Positions 1 to 8,906 of a stretch of 64,000 nt of DNA are shown here, one piece after another. The translations under genes were made by a program, and so were the position numbers. This DNA comes from Diplocarpon mali (taxonomy: Eukaryota; Ascomycota; Leotiomycetes; Helotiales; Drepanopezizaceae), in NCBI GenBank assembly GCA_024741835.1, contig JAENRP010000189.1, positions 17,308 through 81,307 of the forward strand, in the 5' to 3' direction. The notes below the pieces were generated by a model. It did no database searches. It had not been told where the DNA came from and saw nothing but the letters and a program-made list of their open reading frames with translations. Position 1 is the first letter of the stretch; each line of letters begins with the position of its first letter.

Positions 1-2
1 GG

Positions 3-185
3 GTGTCGTTCGGCTTCTTCAGAGCGACGTGTATCTACCAGGGGATTGCGGCCAGATGGGCTGTACGACAGGCGAGCAGTGCGAAGGCGAAGGAAAATGC
101 CCTGGCTAGGCATCCAATGGGACAGTTGGCTTGGGAGCATGTAAAAAGAGCGAGGGAGGAGATGAAAAATAAGGCGAAGTTGTAA
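3..185 (+). CDS. C-terminal end of a phosphotransferase (APH-fold, ACAD10/11-like) protein, partial
   Basis: Only the last 60 or so codons are in the window; the reading frame is open to the left edge, so the gene starts outside. The visible peptide has the pattern FFRATCIYQGIAARW followed by QASSAKAKE, which resembles the C-terminal helix of aminoglycoside-phosphotransferase-fold proteins such as the kinase-like domain of ACAD10/ACAD11 (family form: FRLA.I.QGI.AR...G.ASSA). These proteins are thought to phosphorylate small hydroxylated substrates, but the substrate here cannot be read from so short a piece. The frame ends at a TAA stop 183-185. The identification rests on this one motif and could change once the upstream part is seen. 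Confidence 0.55.
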   Translation: MSFGFFRATCIYQGIAARWAVRQASSAKAKENALARHPMGQLAWEHVKRAREEMKNKAKL

Positions 186-1270
186 TAGAGTCTGACGTTT
201 GATGAAATTTGACGGAAAACAGGATTCTTAATGCAGAAGTTTCCTATGTGAATATCCTTGTGGTAGGATTATTGGGATCTCCAACACATCCTCCAGCTGT
301 TTTTGCTTTCACTCTTTTTGACATTCGTCACACTCCTTGGCCGAATAGCGTGGCTCTAGCCTATACGGCTAGCCCAATAACAAAAGACATTGGACCAGCC
401 TCGTTGCGAATCCAAGCTGGACACGGTTACCATGGATGGAGCAAATAGGAAAAAATCACTCGAGACAGTCTTCATTCATTGATTTGAATAGCGAGACCGA
501 ATAACGACTATGGAGTACTTGAAGAGAGTAACTATGAGACTCAGGTCTACTGCGAATATCCTTTTCCACCGTCCCAAGAAAATATAGCTCCGAGTACCTA
601 AAAAATGCGACTACACTCGTGCTCGTTCCAAGAAGTATCCTATTGTCCAAGATCACCAAATAACCAAGCAATAAATTGCCATATTCATATTTGAGAAATT
701 GGTGCAAAGTGCTTAGACCAATGATTAGGCCAGCGTGCTAGAGTGTACTCACGATAGTAATCACTTGCCACAGTTTCGAAGCACCATTACCTGCCTAACT
801 ATAGACACAAAACGCTGACCAAGATTTATAAAATGACGTAAGATCTTGAAGCATAGGAACTGGTTTGTGTTACGATAGACGTACAGCAAAGCAAAAGATA
901 ACCCTTAGTCGAACTAACATCACGCGTCGCTCATTACGTAGAGAATGACCTTTAGAGCTTCAAAATAAAGCGTGTGAATAAATAGCGTAGTTTTAGCAGT
1001 AACGTAGTGCTGGTATATGTATAGGATTTGAATGTTACGGTCAGGTAGAATAAACCTTGGATACCTACCTACCTAGTCGAGACCCGACGTGGAAACTATG
1101 CTCGCTTATAAAATAGCGTGGGCAAAACGACCGCCTAAATCGCGTGAACTTCTCTCGCAGCGCGTTCACTCACATATACCACCACGACTTCGAAAATCTC
1201 GACACGCAACACCCTGAGAGACAATAATCACGAAAACACAGGAGAAGAAGGAGAAGCATCGTCAATCACA
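186..1270. other. Intergenic region, no gene supported
   Basis: About 1.1 kb between the partial phosphotransferase gene and the next ORF. Two short open frames exist (209-448 plus, 456-707 minus), but neither has a recognisable motif, splice support or codon pattern. The last 200 bases probably contain the promoter and 5' leader of the downstream gene. No repeat or RNA gene was seen. Confidence 0.6.
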
Positions 1271-3109
1271 ATGCCGCGCCCAAAGCGCACGAAGGTTGCG
1301 CCTTCTGCACCTGCCCCGCGCGTCAGAAAACCTACGAAGACCGCGCCTCCGGCTGTAGCAGCTCCAGAGACAACGAAAGAACCATTCAATGATTTGTACG
1401 ATGTTAGCGATACTGGAGAGGAAGTTAAGGCAAATGCACGACGTGTCAAGAAGAGCAAAGCTAAAGAAAAAGCTGTGGCTGGATCTTTGCCCAAAGCTGT
1501 GTTACATTCTCGCGACTCTGACACCAGGGAGGCCGGACGTGATGAGAATCAGCTGGAGATTGATCATATGCCTTCAGAAGAACCAGTGCAAGAATCTCTT
1601 CTCTCAGATATTAACCTGGAGTCGAGTAGTCCTGCGATGGAGACTGGCAGAAGAGACAGGAATACATCAGCGTTAGAAAATCCAACAGTTGCGATCGGAA
1701 ATTTCAAGAGAAGAGCGCGACAGCTAAGCATCCTCGGCCGTGGGCCTGGTCGAGCGAGATCGAGTAGTTTGGATTCTAATCTGGCAGATGGTACGGGGCT
1801 TGTGAGCGTGGGAAGAAAAACCACGTCGACAATGTTGATGAGCAGTTTCAAGCGCAGACCTAGGGAACGTAGCATTATGAGGCTAAATGCTGGATCCCTT
1901 GCTCCTAGCAGTATGGCCCTGGAGTTGGAAGAAGAGGCCCCAGCGCATGTTGGTCCAGCACATGATGAATCTTTGGAGCTTCGGGAACAGGAGCCTAGGG
2001 CCTTATGGAGTGTCAAAAAGATCCGGCAGGGCCAGCCGCTGGATTATGATTACGACGAAGATGAATTCAATCCTGATGATGAGTCAACGCCGCTAAATCT
2101 TTCGAAAACCAGAAACTTGGCAAGCTCCTCAGCTGCATCATCGGCTAATTCTAGAAAGCGCAAGTTATCGGCAGCTCAAGCACCACGATCAAGTCCACCT
2201 CTGAATTCTCTTGAAGATATCGACGCAGTGAAGGCAGTTCCGGCTACATATCCTTCCAGTGACGAGAGAGAGGGGGGGGATGCCGAGCCTTCGCCCGAAC
2301 TAATAAGACTTTCTATTGAGGCGAGCTCCAAAACCCCGGAACTTTTGAGCGACACGATGGCTCCCCCTCAAAGCAGCAGTTCAGTTCCCCCCAGTCCTGA
2401 ACTGCCATGCATGGTATCACGAGCGCCGTCCAGAGGCCGTCGCCCTATACGCGGCAGAACTCCTCCAAGGACACAAGACTCGCCAATCTCCTCACCACCA
2501 TCCCTCACGCATTCTCCAAACAGACCAGCTCACAGCGCGACTGCACGGAGCCGCAAAACACCGCGAATTGCTCCGCCCCCTAGCACCTTCTCGACGGCTC
2601 AACTTCAAGCACTTCTACCGCGCAGGCGCACAAGACATGCAGCACGGGATCACTTAGACATTCCAAGCTCGGAGGATGAGGTCGATGTCTCCGGTCTCGC
2701 ACCGGAGGATGACGAGCTCTCTCACTTGAATGTACATGCCCGAGCTCGGCGTCAAGCAAGTGTTCGAGCTCGGGCGCCAGCACCTACCAAGAAAGGCGCA
2801 AAAGTCAATAAGCTGACCCCGAAGCAAAGAGATTCTCCTGTGAAGCGAACATACGGAGCTGCTCGAGCAATCGCAACTTCAGACAAGGAAAATGATGCGG
2901 GGGTGGATGAAGAGCTTGATCCTGACGATAGCCTGGCTCCGTTACCAGACGATGATGGCAACGGCAATTCAGAGAACAGTCAGGAGCTGGAGAAAAGAGT
3001 CGGCAAGGAACTGAAACAGGCAGCGAAGAAATTCCAGGAAGTTGACAAGTGGGAGTTGGAGTTTGAAGATATTACCGCGAGCTCTTCTTCTCCCAGAGAT
3101 GCTCGATAG
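1271..3109 (+). CDS. Unrecognised 612-aa disordered, charged protein (likely nuclear)
   Basis: A single uninterrupted frame of 612 codons with an ATG in good context (CAATCACAATGCC). I do not recognise the family. The N-terminus is Lys/Arg/Pro-rich, followed by YDVSD at about residue 43. A short basic motif occurs twice, NFKRRARQLSILG near residue 143 and SFKRRPRERSIM near residue 191, about 48 residues apart. The middle is Ser/Pro-rich with acidic patches (DYDYDEDEFNPDDESTPL) and RGRRPIRGR-type basic tracts. The last 60 residues form an acidic stretch and then a probable helix or coiled coil ending KWELEFEDITASSSSP. Low complexity, many SP/TP sites and nuclear-localisation-like clusters suggest a chromatin or kinetochore-type scaffold regulated by phosphorylation, but that is inference only. 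No intron is needed to keep the frame. Confidence 0.75.
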   Translation: MPRPKRTKVAPSAPAPRVRKPTKTAPPAVAAPETTKEPFNDLYDVSDTGEEVKANARRVKKSKAKEKAVAGSLPKAVLHSRDSDTREAGRDENQLEIDHMPSEEPVQESLLSDINLESSSPAMETGRRDRNTSALENPTVAIGNFKRRARQLSILGRGPGRARSSSLDSNLADGTGLVSVGRKTTSTMLMSSFKRRPRERSIMRLNAGSLAPSSMALELEEEAPAHVGPAHDESLELREQEPRALWSVKKIRQGQPLDYDYDEDEFNPDDESTPLNLSKTRNLASSSAASSANSRKRKLSAAQAPRSSPPLNSLEDIDAVKAVPATYPSSDEREGGDAEPSPELIRLSIEASSKTPELLSDTMAPPQSSSSVPPSPELPCMVSRAPSRGRRPIRGRTPPRTQDSPISSPPSLTHSPNRPAHSATARSRKTPRIAPPPSTFSTAQLQALLPRRRTRHAARDHLDIPSSEDEVDVSGLAPEDDELSHLNVHARARRQASVRARAPAPTKKGAKVNKLTPKQRDSPVKRTYGAARAIATSDKENDAGVDEELDPDDSLAPLPDDDGNGNSENSQELEKRVGKELKQAAKKFQEVDKWELEFEDITASSSSPRDAR

Positions 3110-3490
3110 CTTTTGTTCTTCTATCTTGCTATAAGGCAATTCACGATCAATGGTCATTCGGCGTTGCGGATCAAGCGGAGGATGAGCGAGGTTATGATTG
3201 CACGAGTTGGATGGGGTAGGAGTTTCAAGGGTTGGAAATTTTCCGGCGTGCATCTACGGGGCCTATAGGCGGAGCAGGGTCTATAGGGATAGCTTAATAG
3301 CTGAATTGGGTGATCAAGAGTCAAATCAATGTTGAGTCGGCGTTTAGCTCTCGACAATGTTAAAAAACACGTGTCTTGTAATGATCTCTGGTTATTCGAT
3401 TGCTTCCTGACTCTTGACCCATTTTCGAACCAACGCCGCCATCTCTGAACACCGTACCCTTGGAATGTATCTTTTCGGGAAAAAGAGCGA
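3110..3490. other. Convergent intergenic spacer
   Basis: About 380 bases between the stop of the 612-aa gene and the stop of glutamate 5-kinase on the other strand. It must contain both 3' ends. Nothing else was recognised. Confidence 0.6.
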
Positions 3491-5068
3491 TCATCGGACC
3501 TCTGAAGTAGGAGTCACAGGTCTACTTTCCCTTACAAAGAAGCTGATGTTCTCTCTCAGCGCCACATACTCGCTCTCCGCATATCCAAGTAAGCGCTGAA
3601 TTTCACAACTCCTGACACCCTTGATACGCATAATCTCCGCAGCACTGTAATTCACCAATGCCCTTCCAACTTCAATGCCCGGCCCTTCCCAAAGCTTCAC
3701 TGCCACTCCTTCGCCGGTGTCGTACTGTAGAGTCGATTTTGGGATCCGATCCACAACAACTAGTCGGACGGCTTCTTGCTGTGCGAATGTCCCCTCGACG
3801 TCTACAACGCCGACGGGCAGGAGACCCGCTTTATTGCAGAGAGCCCGGTGCGCACCAGAGTCGATGTAGACAGTGCCATGAGGAGCGAGACCGTGCAAGA
3901 GCCAAAAGTAGCGGTCCCGAATTGGTTGCGACGATGGAATGAACCTCGTGTGCAAAGGAGCTTCTGCTTTCAGCTCCAAAGAGGCAGCGGAGCGGGCCAG
4001 GGGCTCTTCGAACGAGGCAGAGGATGAGCTGATCGTCTTACCGGAAGGAGGTGTGGATGGGAGGGAAGCTGAGGAGGTCTTGAGGTTTTGCACGTAACCA
4101 ACTATGTTGGCTATGTTGCCGGGGTTAGAGGAGCGTGTTATTACAGTTGTTACGCCGGCAGAGGTTGCGAGGCGGGCGGCGACAATTTTGGTCGACATGC
4201 CGCCCGTGCCTAGAGCTGAGCCTGCGCTAGAAACTGTCGGTCGTTAGCTCTAGTACGTCTCCATTGGGTAGTTGGGAATAGTACCATCGGCTTGCAAGGC
4301 GCCGATGTCCTCTACTACTTCGATGGGTTGAGCACCTGGGTGGGTTCTTGGGTTCTTGTCAAAGAGACAGTCAACATCCGTCATCAGAAAAAGGTAGTCG
4401 GCGTGGACCATTGCAGCTGTGATGGCCGATAGCGTGTCGTTATCTCCAAATTTGATTTCGGTAACGGCGATAGTATCATTCTCATTGACGATTGGGATGA
4501 CGCCCATTTCAAGAAGCTCCGCGAATGTGTTTTGAGCATTAAGATATTGAGTACGCTGGCTTAGGAATCAATGACAGAAAGCACCGATATAGTGGCAAGG
4601 CTTACATCTGCAATATCATTTCTCGTAAGCAGAATTTGAGCAACTGGTTGATTGAAGTATCCGAACAAGCTGTCCCAGAGACTTATGAGCCGACATTGTC
4701 CAATGGCTGCTAATGCCTGAGAGCCTGGTTAATACGCATACTAGTCAAGATTTTTGAAACTCTACAAAGCACATGCCTGAATTCTTGGAAGATGTTTAGG
4801 TCTCTTGTTAAGCCCCATCCTCCTCAGACCAACACCGATAGCTCCTGAAGAGACAATAATGACTTTGTGGCCATCTTTATGGAGCTTCACAGCCGTCTCG
4901 ACGATCATAGTCAAGATGGAGAGCAGAGGCTCATGAGTTCTTTCATCTACAATTGAGCTTGTCCCTATATTCTCGTCAGTGGAGTGCAAAAACCCAGATG
5001 ATTGGGAAAAACCGACCAAGTTTTATGACAATTGTCAATGGTTTCGGTGCTTTCATCTTCACATGCAT
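3491..5068 (-). CDS. PRO1: Glutamate 5-kinase (gamma-glutamyl kinase)
   Basis: Catalyses ATP-dependent phosphorylation of glutamate, the first step of cytosolic proline synthesis. Five exons reconstruct a 450-aa protein: 5068-5017, 4964-4777, 4716-4606, 4555-4285 and 4221-3491; the exon lengths sum to an exact codon number. An N-terminal amino-acid-kinase domain shows [10 protein letters not shown] (split by intron 1), [35 protein letters not shown] and [10 protein letters not shown] linker then leads to a C-terminal PUA domain ([39 protein letters not shown]). Intron 2 (4776-4717) fits only as a GC-AG intron: CAG before GCATGT restores the conserved [12 protein letters not shown] second in-frame ATG lies four codons downstream (5056-5054). 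The gene is divergent from ATP23 across about 250 bp. Confidence 0.93.
4717..4776 (-). other. GC-AG intron in PRO1
   Basis: The 60-nt intron has donor CAG/GCATGT and acceptor CTCAG/GCATTA on the minus strand. The only nearby GT-AG alternative joins Q-A-S-A-I-G and loses a residue of the conserved [10 protein letters not shown] block, so the GC donor is preferred. Confidence 0.75.
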
Positions 5069-5322
5069 AATTCTCTGAAATCACACCCATCGGGAAAAAA
5101 TGTGATTAGAAGAAATTTATGAACGAGAATTGGCTAACATGCGTCAGGCCTGAATCCCATGCAGCGAAATCGGCCAAACCCAGCCTTGTCTTCACCAGCC
5201 AATCAAGAAGCTTCCTCATCTGTACCAAAATCAACACCTCGCGCGGGACTGTTGGCAACACCACTTCATTCCCACGCCTTGTTGCCACTTAATCCACCCC
5301 AGCAAGGCTCCCACTCGTTGCA
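5069..5322. promoter_or_regulatory. Divergent intergenic promoter region of PRO1 and ATP23
   Basis: About 254 bp separate the start codons of glutamate 5-kinase (minus) and ATP23 (plus), so this stretch must hold both 5' leaders and probably both promoters. No specific factor site is assigned. Confidence 0.55.
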
Positions 5323-6109
5323 ATGGCAGAAGAAACACCGAAACCTCTCGCAGCGCCAACTTCAAACGATCATGCGAACACAGGCTACGACCCTAACACG
5401 AGATGGAGCAACTACTGGAACATCATCACTGGACGCATGACCCCAGAAGGGCAGCATGAATTCCGTGAAGCAGCGTACATCCGCAACGAAGCCGCTGACT
5501 GCAAGCGATGCGACGAGTGGCGAGACTGGTGTTTCGCGTACTCGCCGACGGTCACATTCATGAGGAAGAATATCGAGGCCCTAAACGGAGATTTGCACGC
5601 GGGCAATGTGATGTGCAGACGGTGTCCGACGAGGAGGGACGAGAACGGCAATTATGTCAGGCAGGGTGGGGGTTTCAGTCCGGATCATGGCATTCTGCTG
5701 TGCGCGAACGAGATTAGCAATCGTAAACAGCTGGAGGATACGCTGGCACATGAGATGGTGCACGCCTGGGACCATTTGAGGTGGAAGGTCGATTGGGGGG
5801 ACTTGAGGCATGCTGCTTGTACGGAGGTAAGTTTGTGATATGCGCGTTGCTTTGCGTCGCAGGAGACTAACAAATTCGTAGATCAGGGCTTCAAGTTTGA
5901 GTGGAGAATGCAGGTGGACGAAGGAGTTCTGGATGAGGAATAACTGGAAACTTACCCAGCAACATCAGAACTGTGTGAGGGCGAGGGCTGTACAGTCGGT
6001 CATGAACAGGCCGTCTTGCAAAAACGATGCACAGGCTGTGAAGGTCGTGAATGAGGTGTGGGACTCCTGCTTTGCAGATACGCGGCCGTTCGATGGCATT
6101 TACAGGTAG
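5323..6109 (+). CDS. ATP23: Mitochondrial inner membrane metalloprotease ATP23
   Basis: A zinc metalloprotease of the intermembrane space that in yeast processes the ATP synthase subunit Atp6 precursor, aids F0 assembly and degrades Ups1. Two exons, 5323-5826 and 5882-6109 (donor GTAAGT, acceptor TTCGTAG), encode 243 aa, close to the usual length. The catalytic motif HEMVHAWDH starts at residue 143 (HExxH: H143, E144, H147). Cysteines are conserved through the family ([11 protein letters not shown] near residue 60, MCRRCPTR near 100, then ACTE, ECRW, NCVRARA and SCF), fitting a protein folded by the Mia40 oxidative route. No classical presequence or membrane helix is visible, as expected for that import route. 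Its 3' end faces the Aurora kinase gene 165 bp away. Confidence 0.95.
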
Positions 6110-6274
6110 AATTTGAAGGAGAAAGTTATATCAAGTTGTACAGAAGCAGAGGCAAGAAATACTTTTCATGATATTATTGTTAGAGTAGGCGTCCAGGAAA
6201 TATATCGGTCTCTACCTCCCAAAATCACGCCCTCCCAGACTCCAAAACGCCGGCTTCATGAAATTAATTCTTCA

Positions 6275-7596
6275 TCAGTCATCACGATCGCCTACTGATG
6301 AGTTACTACCAGTTGACTTCGAGTCCCGCATGCTCGCCCGCTCACCCTTCACACAATGCTTGATGATCCAGGGATGCTTCTGGACCTGCTCGAGAGGAAT
6401 TCGCTTCTCCGGATCTAGCACAAGCAGCTGTGATCGGTTAGCCAAAAATACTACGGCAATCAAAGGAGCGTCACTTGCTCTTTTAATTAGATCCTTCGCT
6501 TCTGGGCTGACAAAACTTGGAATTGTCATCTCTCCTCTAGCAATCTTCCTCTGGGTCATCACAGGTGTATCCTCGAAAGGCGCTTCTCCGACCAAAAACT
6601 CGTATGTCAAGACTCCCAGACTCCAGAGATCAACCTTTTCGCTGTAGTAATTGTCCTGACTTCCGGGCTTGATCATCTCTGGTGGAAGGTAGTCAAGAGT
6701 TCCACACATCGTGTTCCTCCGGTTGTTTGGCGCATGAACACTCCAACCAAAATCAGAAATTTTGATCTCTCCATGGATGCCAACCAAGATATTTTCCGGC
6801 TTGATGTCCCGATGCATCACATGCTTCTTGTGCAGAAACTTCAAGGCCGCAGCCATTTGGGCAATGTACTGGGCGGCTTTCCACTCTGGAAATCGATTTT
6901 CACGTCGGAGATGCTTGTATAGCTCTCCCTTTCCAGCGAACTCCAGAATTAAGAATATCCTCTTGCTGTCGTGGAAATGTCCATACAGTTGAAGAATGTT
7001 GGGATGACGTAAGTTGCTCTGGATTTCAATCTCTCGCCGAACTTGCTTCTCGACCTTCCCTTGCTGAATCTCATTCTTGTGGAGGACTTTCAAAGCGCAA
7101 ATAAATCCTGAGCTACGTTCCCGAGCGAGGTATACACGGCCGAACTTCCCCTTACCGAGAGGCCGTCCGATCTCGAACATACCGAGGTGAAATTGTTTTG
7201 GCGGGGCAGGTTGCTCGTATATGGGATCTGACTTGCGCTCGAGCTTGATCACTTCATCTGATCCCCTTGATGATCCTCCTTTCCTAGGCGGCGAGCCGGT
7301 TTGCATGCTGGAGGCCCGCCATTGCGCAGCCTGGGAAGGGACGGTGACTTTCGTGCTGGTTGTGTTCTGGTTCTGGATGGCGATCTTGAGAAGGTTGGCT
7401 CTGCTGGCATTCTGGGATAATTGGGAGGAGTTTGCTGACGTTGTTGTAATCTTGGACATATTAATTCGCGTCTATTGTTGCAATCCGTGAGGAATGAAGA
7501 TACCTTGGACTTTTGGTACTTGCTTCCATCGCCAGTATCATTTTCATCGTTAACTGACATGCGCTCGAAGCGCGATTCGAGGGCCCGGGTCGCCAT
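6275..7596 (-). CDS. IPL1: Aurora-type serine/threonine protein kinase (Ipl1/Ark1)
   Basis: The mitotic kinase of the chromosomal passenger complex, correcting kinetochore attachment. Exons 7596-7504, 7450-6479 and 6427-6275 give 405 aa. The N-terminal exon encodes [19 protein letters not shown], then a Ser/Asn-rich tail. The kinase domain has the glycine loop [12 protein letters not shown], the lysine in CALKVL (about K152), HRDIKPEN (catalytic Asp about 246), DFGWSVHAP, and the Aurora activation loop [15 protein letters not shown] with its phosphorylatable Thr at about 278, then [13 protein letters not shown]. Intron 2 (6478-6428, 51 nt) has a GC-AG boundary and no stop; removing it restores [13 protein letters not shown]. 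The first ATG of exon 2 (7459) lies inside intron 1, so 7596 is the better start. Confidence 0.95.
6428..6478 (-). other. GC-AG intron in the Aurora kinase gene
   Basis: A 51-nt, frame-neutral intron with donor AAAAGA/GCAAGTGA, branch-like GGCTAACCG and acceptor ATCACAG. Excision rejoins KR and LLVLDPEKR, which is invariant in the family. Retention would add 17 residues without a stop. Confidence 0.85.
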
Positions 7597-7907
7597 AGGG
7601 AAAGATCGCAGTGATAGTGAGACAATGCCTCTGTATTATATCTATCTGGCAGGACAGCGGTCGATTGTATACTGTAGCTTACTATGAAGATTCGTGACTT
7701 AAGTCATTTCTGTGTTCGGAACTGGATGCGCCTGCCAATATTTGGGGAAAATATGCTAGCATTGTTGGCTCAGCAACGATAATTTGAACCTCCTCCCCGC
7801 GAATGCCCCGCCACATTAATTCTAGCTAGCTCGGGGCTGAGAGAGTTTGGCATTGATTGCGACAACAACAAAAGGGCCTTCCAAGAATCTAGCTGCTGTG
7901 ACTCGAC
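7597..7907. promoter_or_regulatory. Divergent intergenic promoter region of Aurora kinase and TIP41
   Basis: A 311-bp spacer between the start codons of Aurora (minus) and TIP41 (plus). It must contain both promoters. No specific site was identified. Confidence 0.5.
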
Positions 7908-8906
7908 ATGGATTTCAACGGCCATATCAATGCGATGTTTCCTGCACCAGATGTTAAAGAGAGCTCTACGGTATCTTATCTACAGAAGGGTTTCAAGATC
8001 ACCGCGCGAAAGCTTCCGATCTCGAAGTCCGGACCTATTGATGAGATGTCGCTGAAGTTGGGTATACCGGTACCTGAGATGATATTCGGTGATAATATGG
8101 TCTCGGTCGAGCATGTGGCGAGCGGATGGCGCCTAGAGTTTAACGCATATGATGCCTTGGACCGTGTGGACAAGACGGACAAGAATATGCTGAAGGTTGC
8201 TTATTCGAAGGAGTGGTCAAGCAGCAGGTTTGGTTTTCGAAGCCCTGCTAAACCAATGAAATTTTGCTAATTATATCTAGGGAGAAGGCTCACGAGAATA
8301 TCAAAGAGGTAGTGAAGCCTTTCGACTGGTCGTACACAACGGACTACAAGGGAACCATTACTCGTGGAAAGCCTTTCGAATTACAGAAAGACTATTCGGA
8401 ACCGATCCCCATAGAATTATTGAAACGGCCTGACCCGATCTTGTTCTTTGAGGAAGTCGTCCTATACGAAAGCGAGTTGGATGATAATGGTATCTCCATT
8501 GTCTCCTGCAAGTTCAGAGTCATGCCAAGCCGGATGTTGCTGCTATGCCGCCTTTTTATGAGGCTTGACAAAGTTTTGGTCAGAATTCGAGATACAAGAA
8601 TCTACGTGGACTTTGATACAGGCAAGGTCATCAGAGACTACACAGAGAAAGAGGAAAAGCTTGATAAGGTCAATCATGTATGTGCCATTCTATCCATTGC
8701 GTCTCATATTCCCTTGATTTTTCCGCCGCATTTTGGCTCCCTATCTCGGAAGTGATCAGGGATCCATCTTGCTGACCTTGTTTCAGGACCTGCTATCTTC
8801 GGGAAAGCTACATAGCGAACTAACTACTGCCCTTCGTGATCCAAACCAGATTGTCCATCTCCTACCAGAAGTTGTACATACTTTAGAGAGCCTGACAGTC
8901 TCCTAG
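7908..8906 (+). CDS. TIP41: TIP41-like TOR pathway protein
   Basis: TIP41 binds Tap42 and the type 2A phosphatase machinery and antagonises TORC1 signalling. Three exons (7908-8227, 8281-8677, 8787-8906) encode 278 aa, the normal family length. Visible family blocks are GFKITARKLPISKSGPIDEM, PEMIFGDN, WRLEFNAYDALDRVD, VKPFDWSYTTDYKGT, PDPILFFEEVVLYE, MRLDKVLVRIRDTR and YVDFDTGKVIRDYTEKE. Intron 1 is spliced within AG/G (Ser-Arg-Glu-Lys) and intron 2 before DLLSSGKL. The C-terminal exon encodes only about 40 residues and ends LTVS. Neighbours give no functional link beyond the shared promoter region with Aurora. Confidence 0.93.

Noticed and set aside
209..707. Two 80-codon frames near the left edge
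   Set aside because: No domain, no codon or splice signals, and the composition is like the flanking intergenic DNA.
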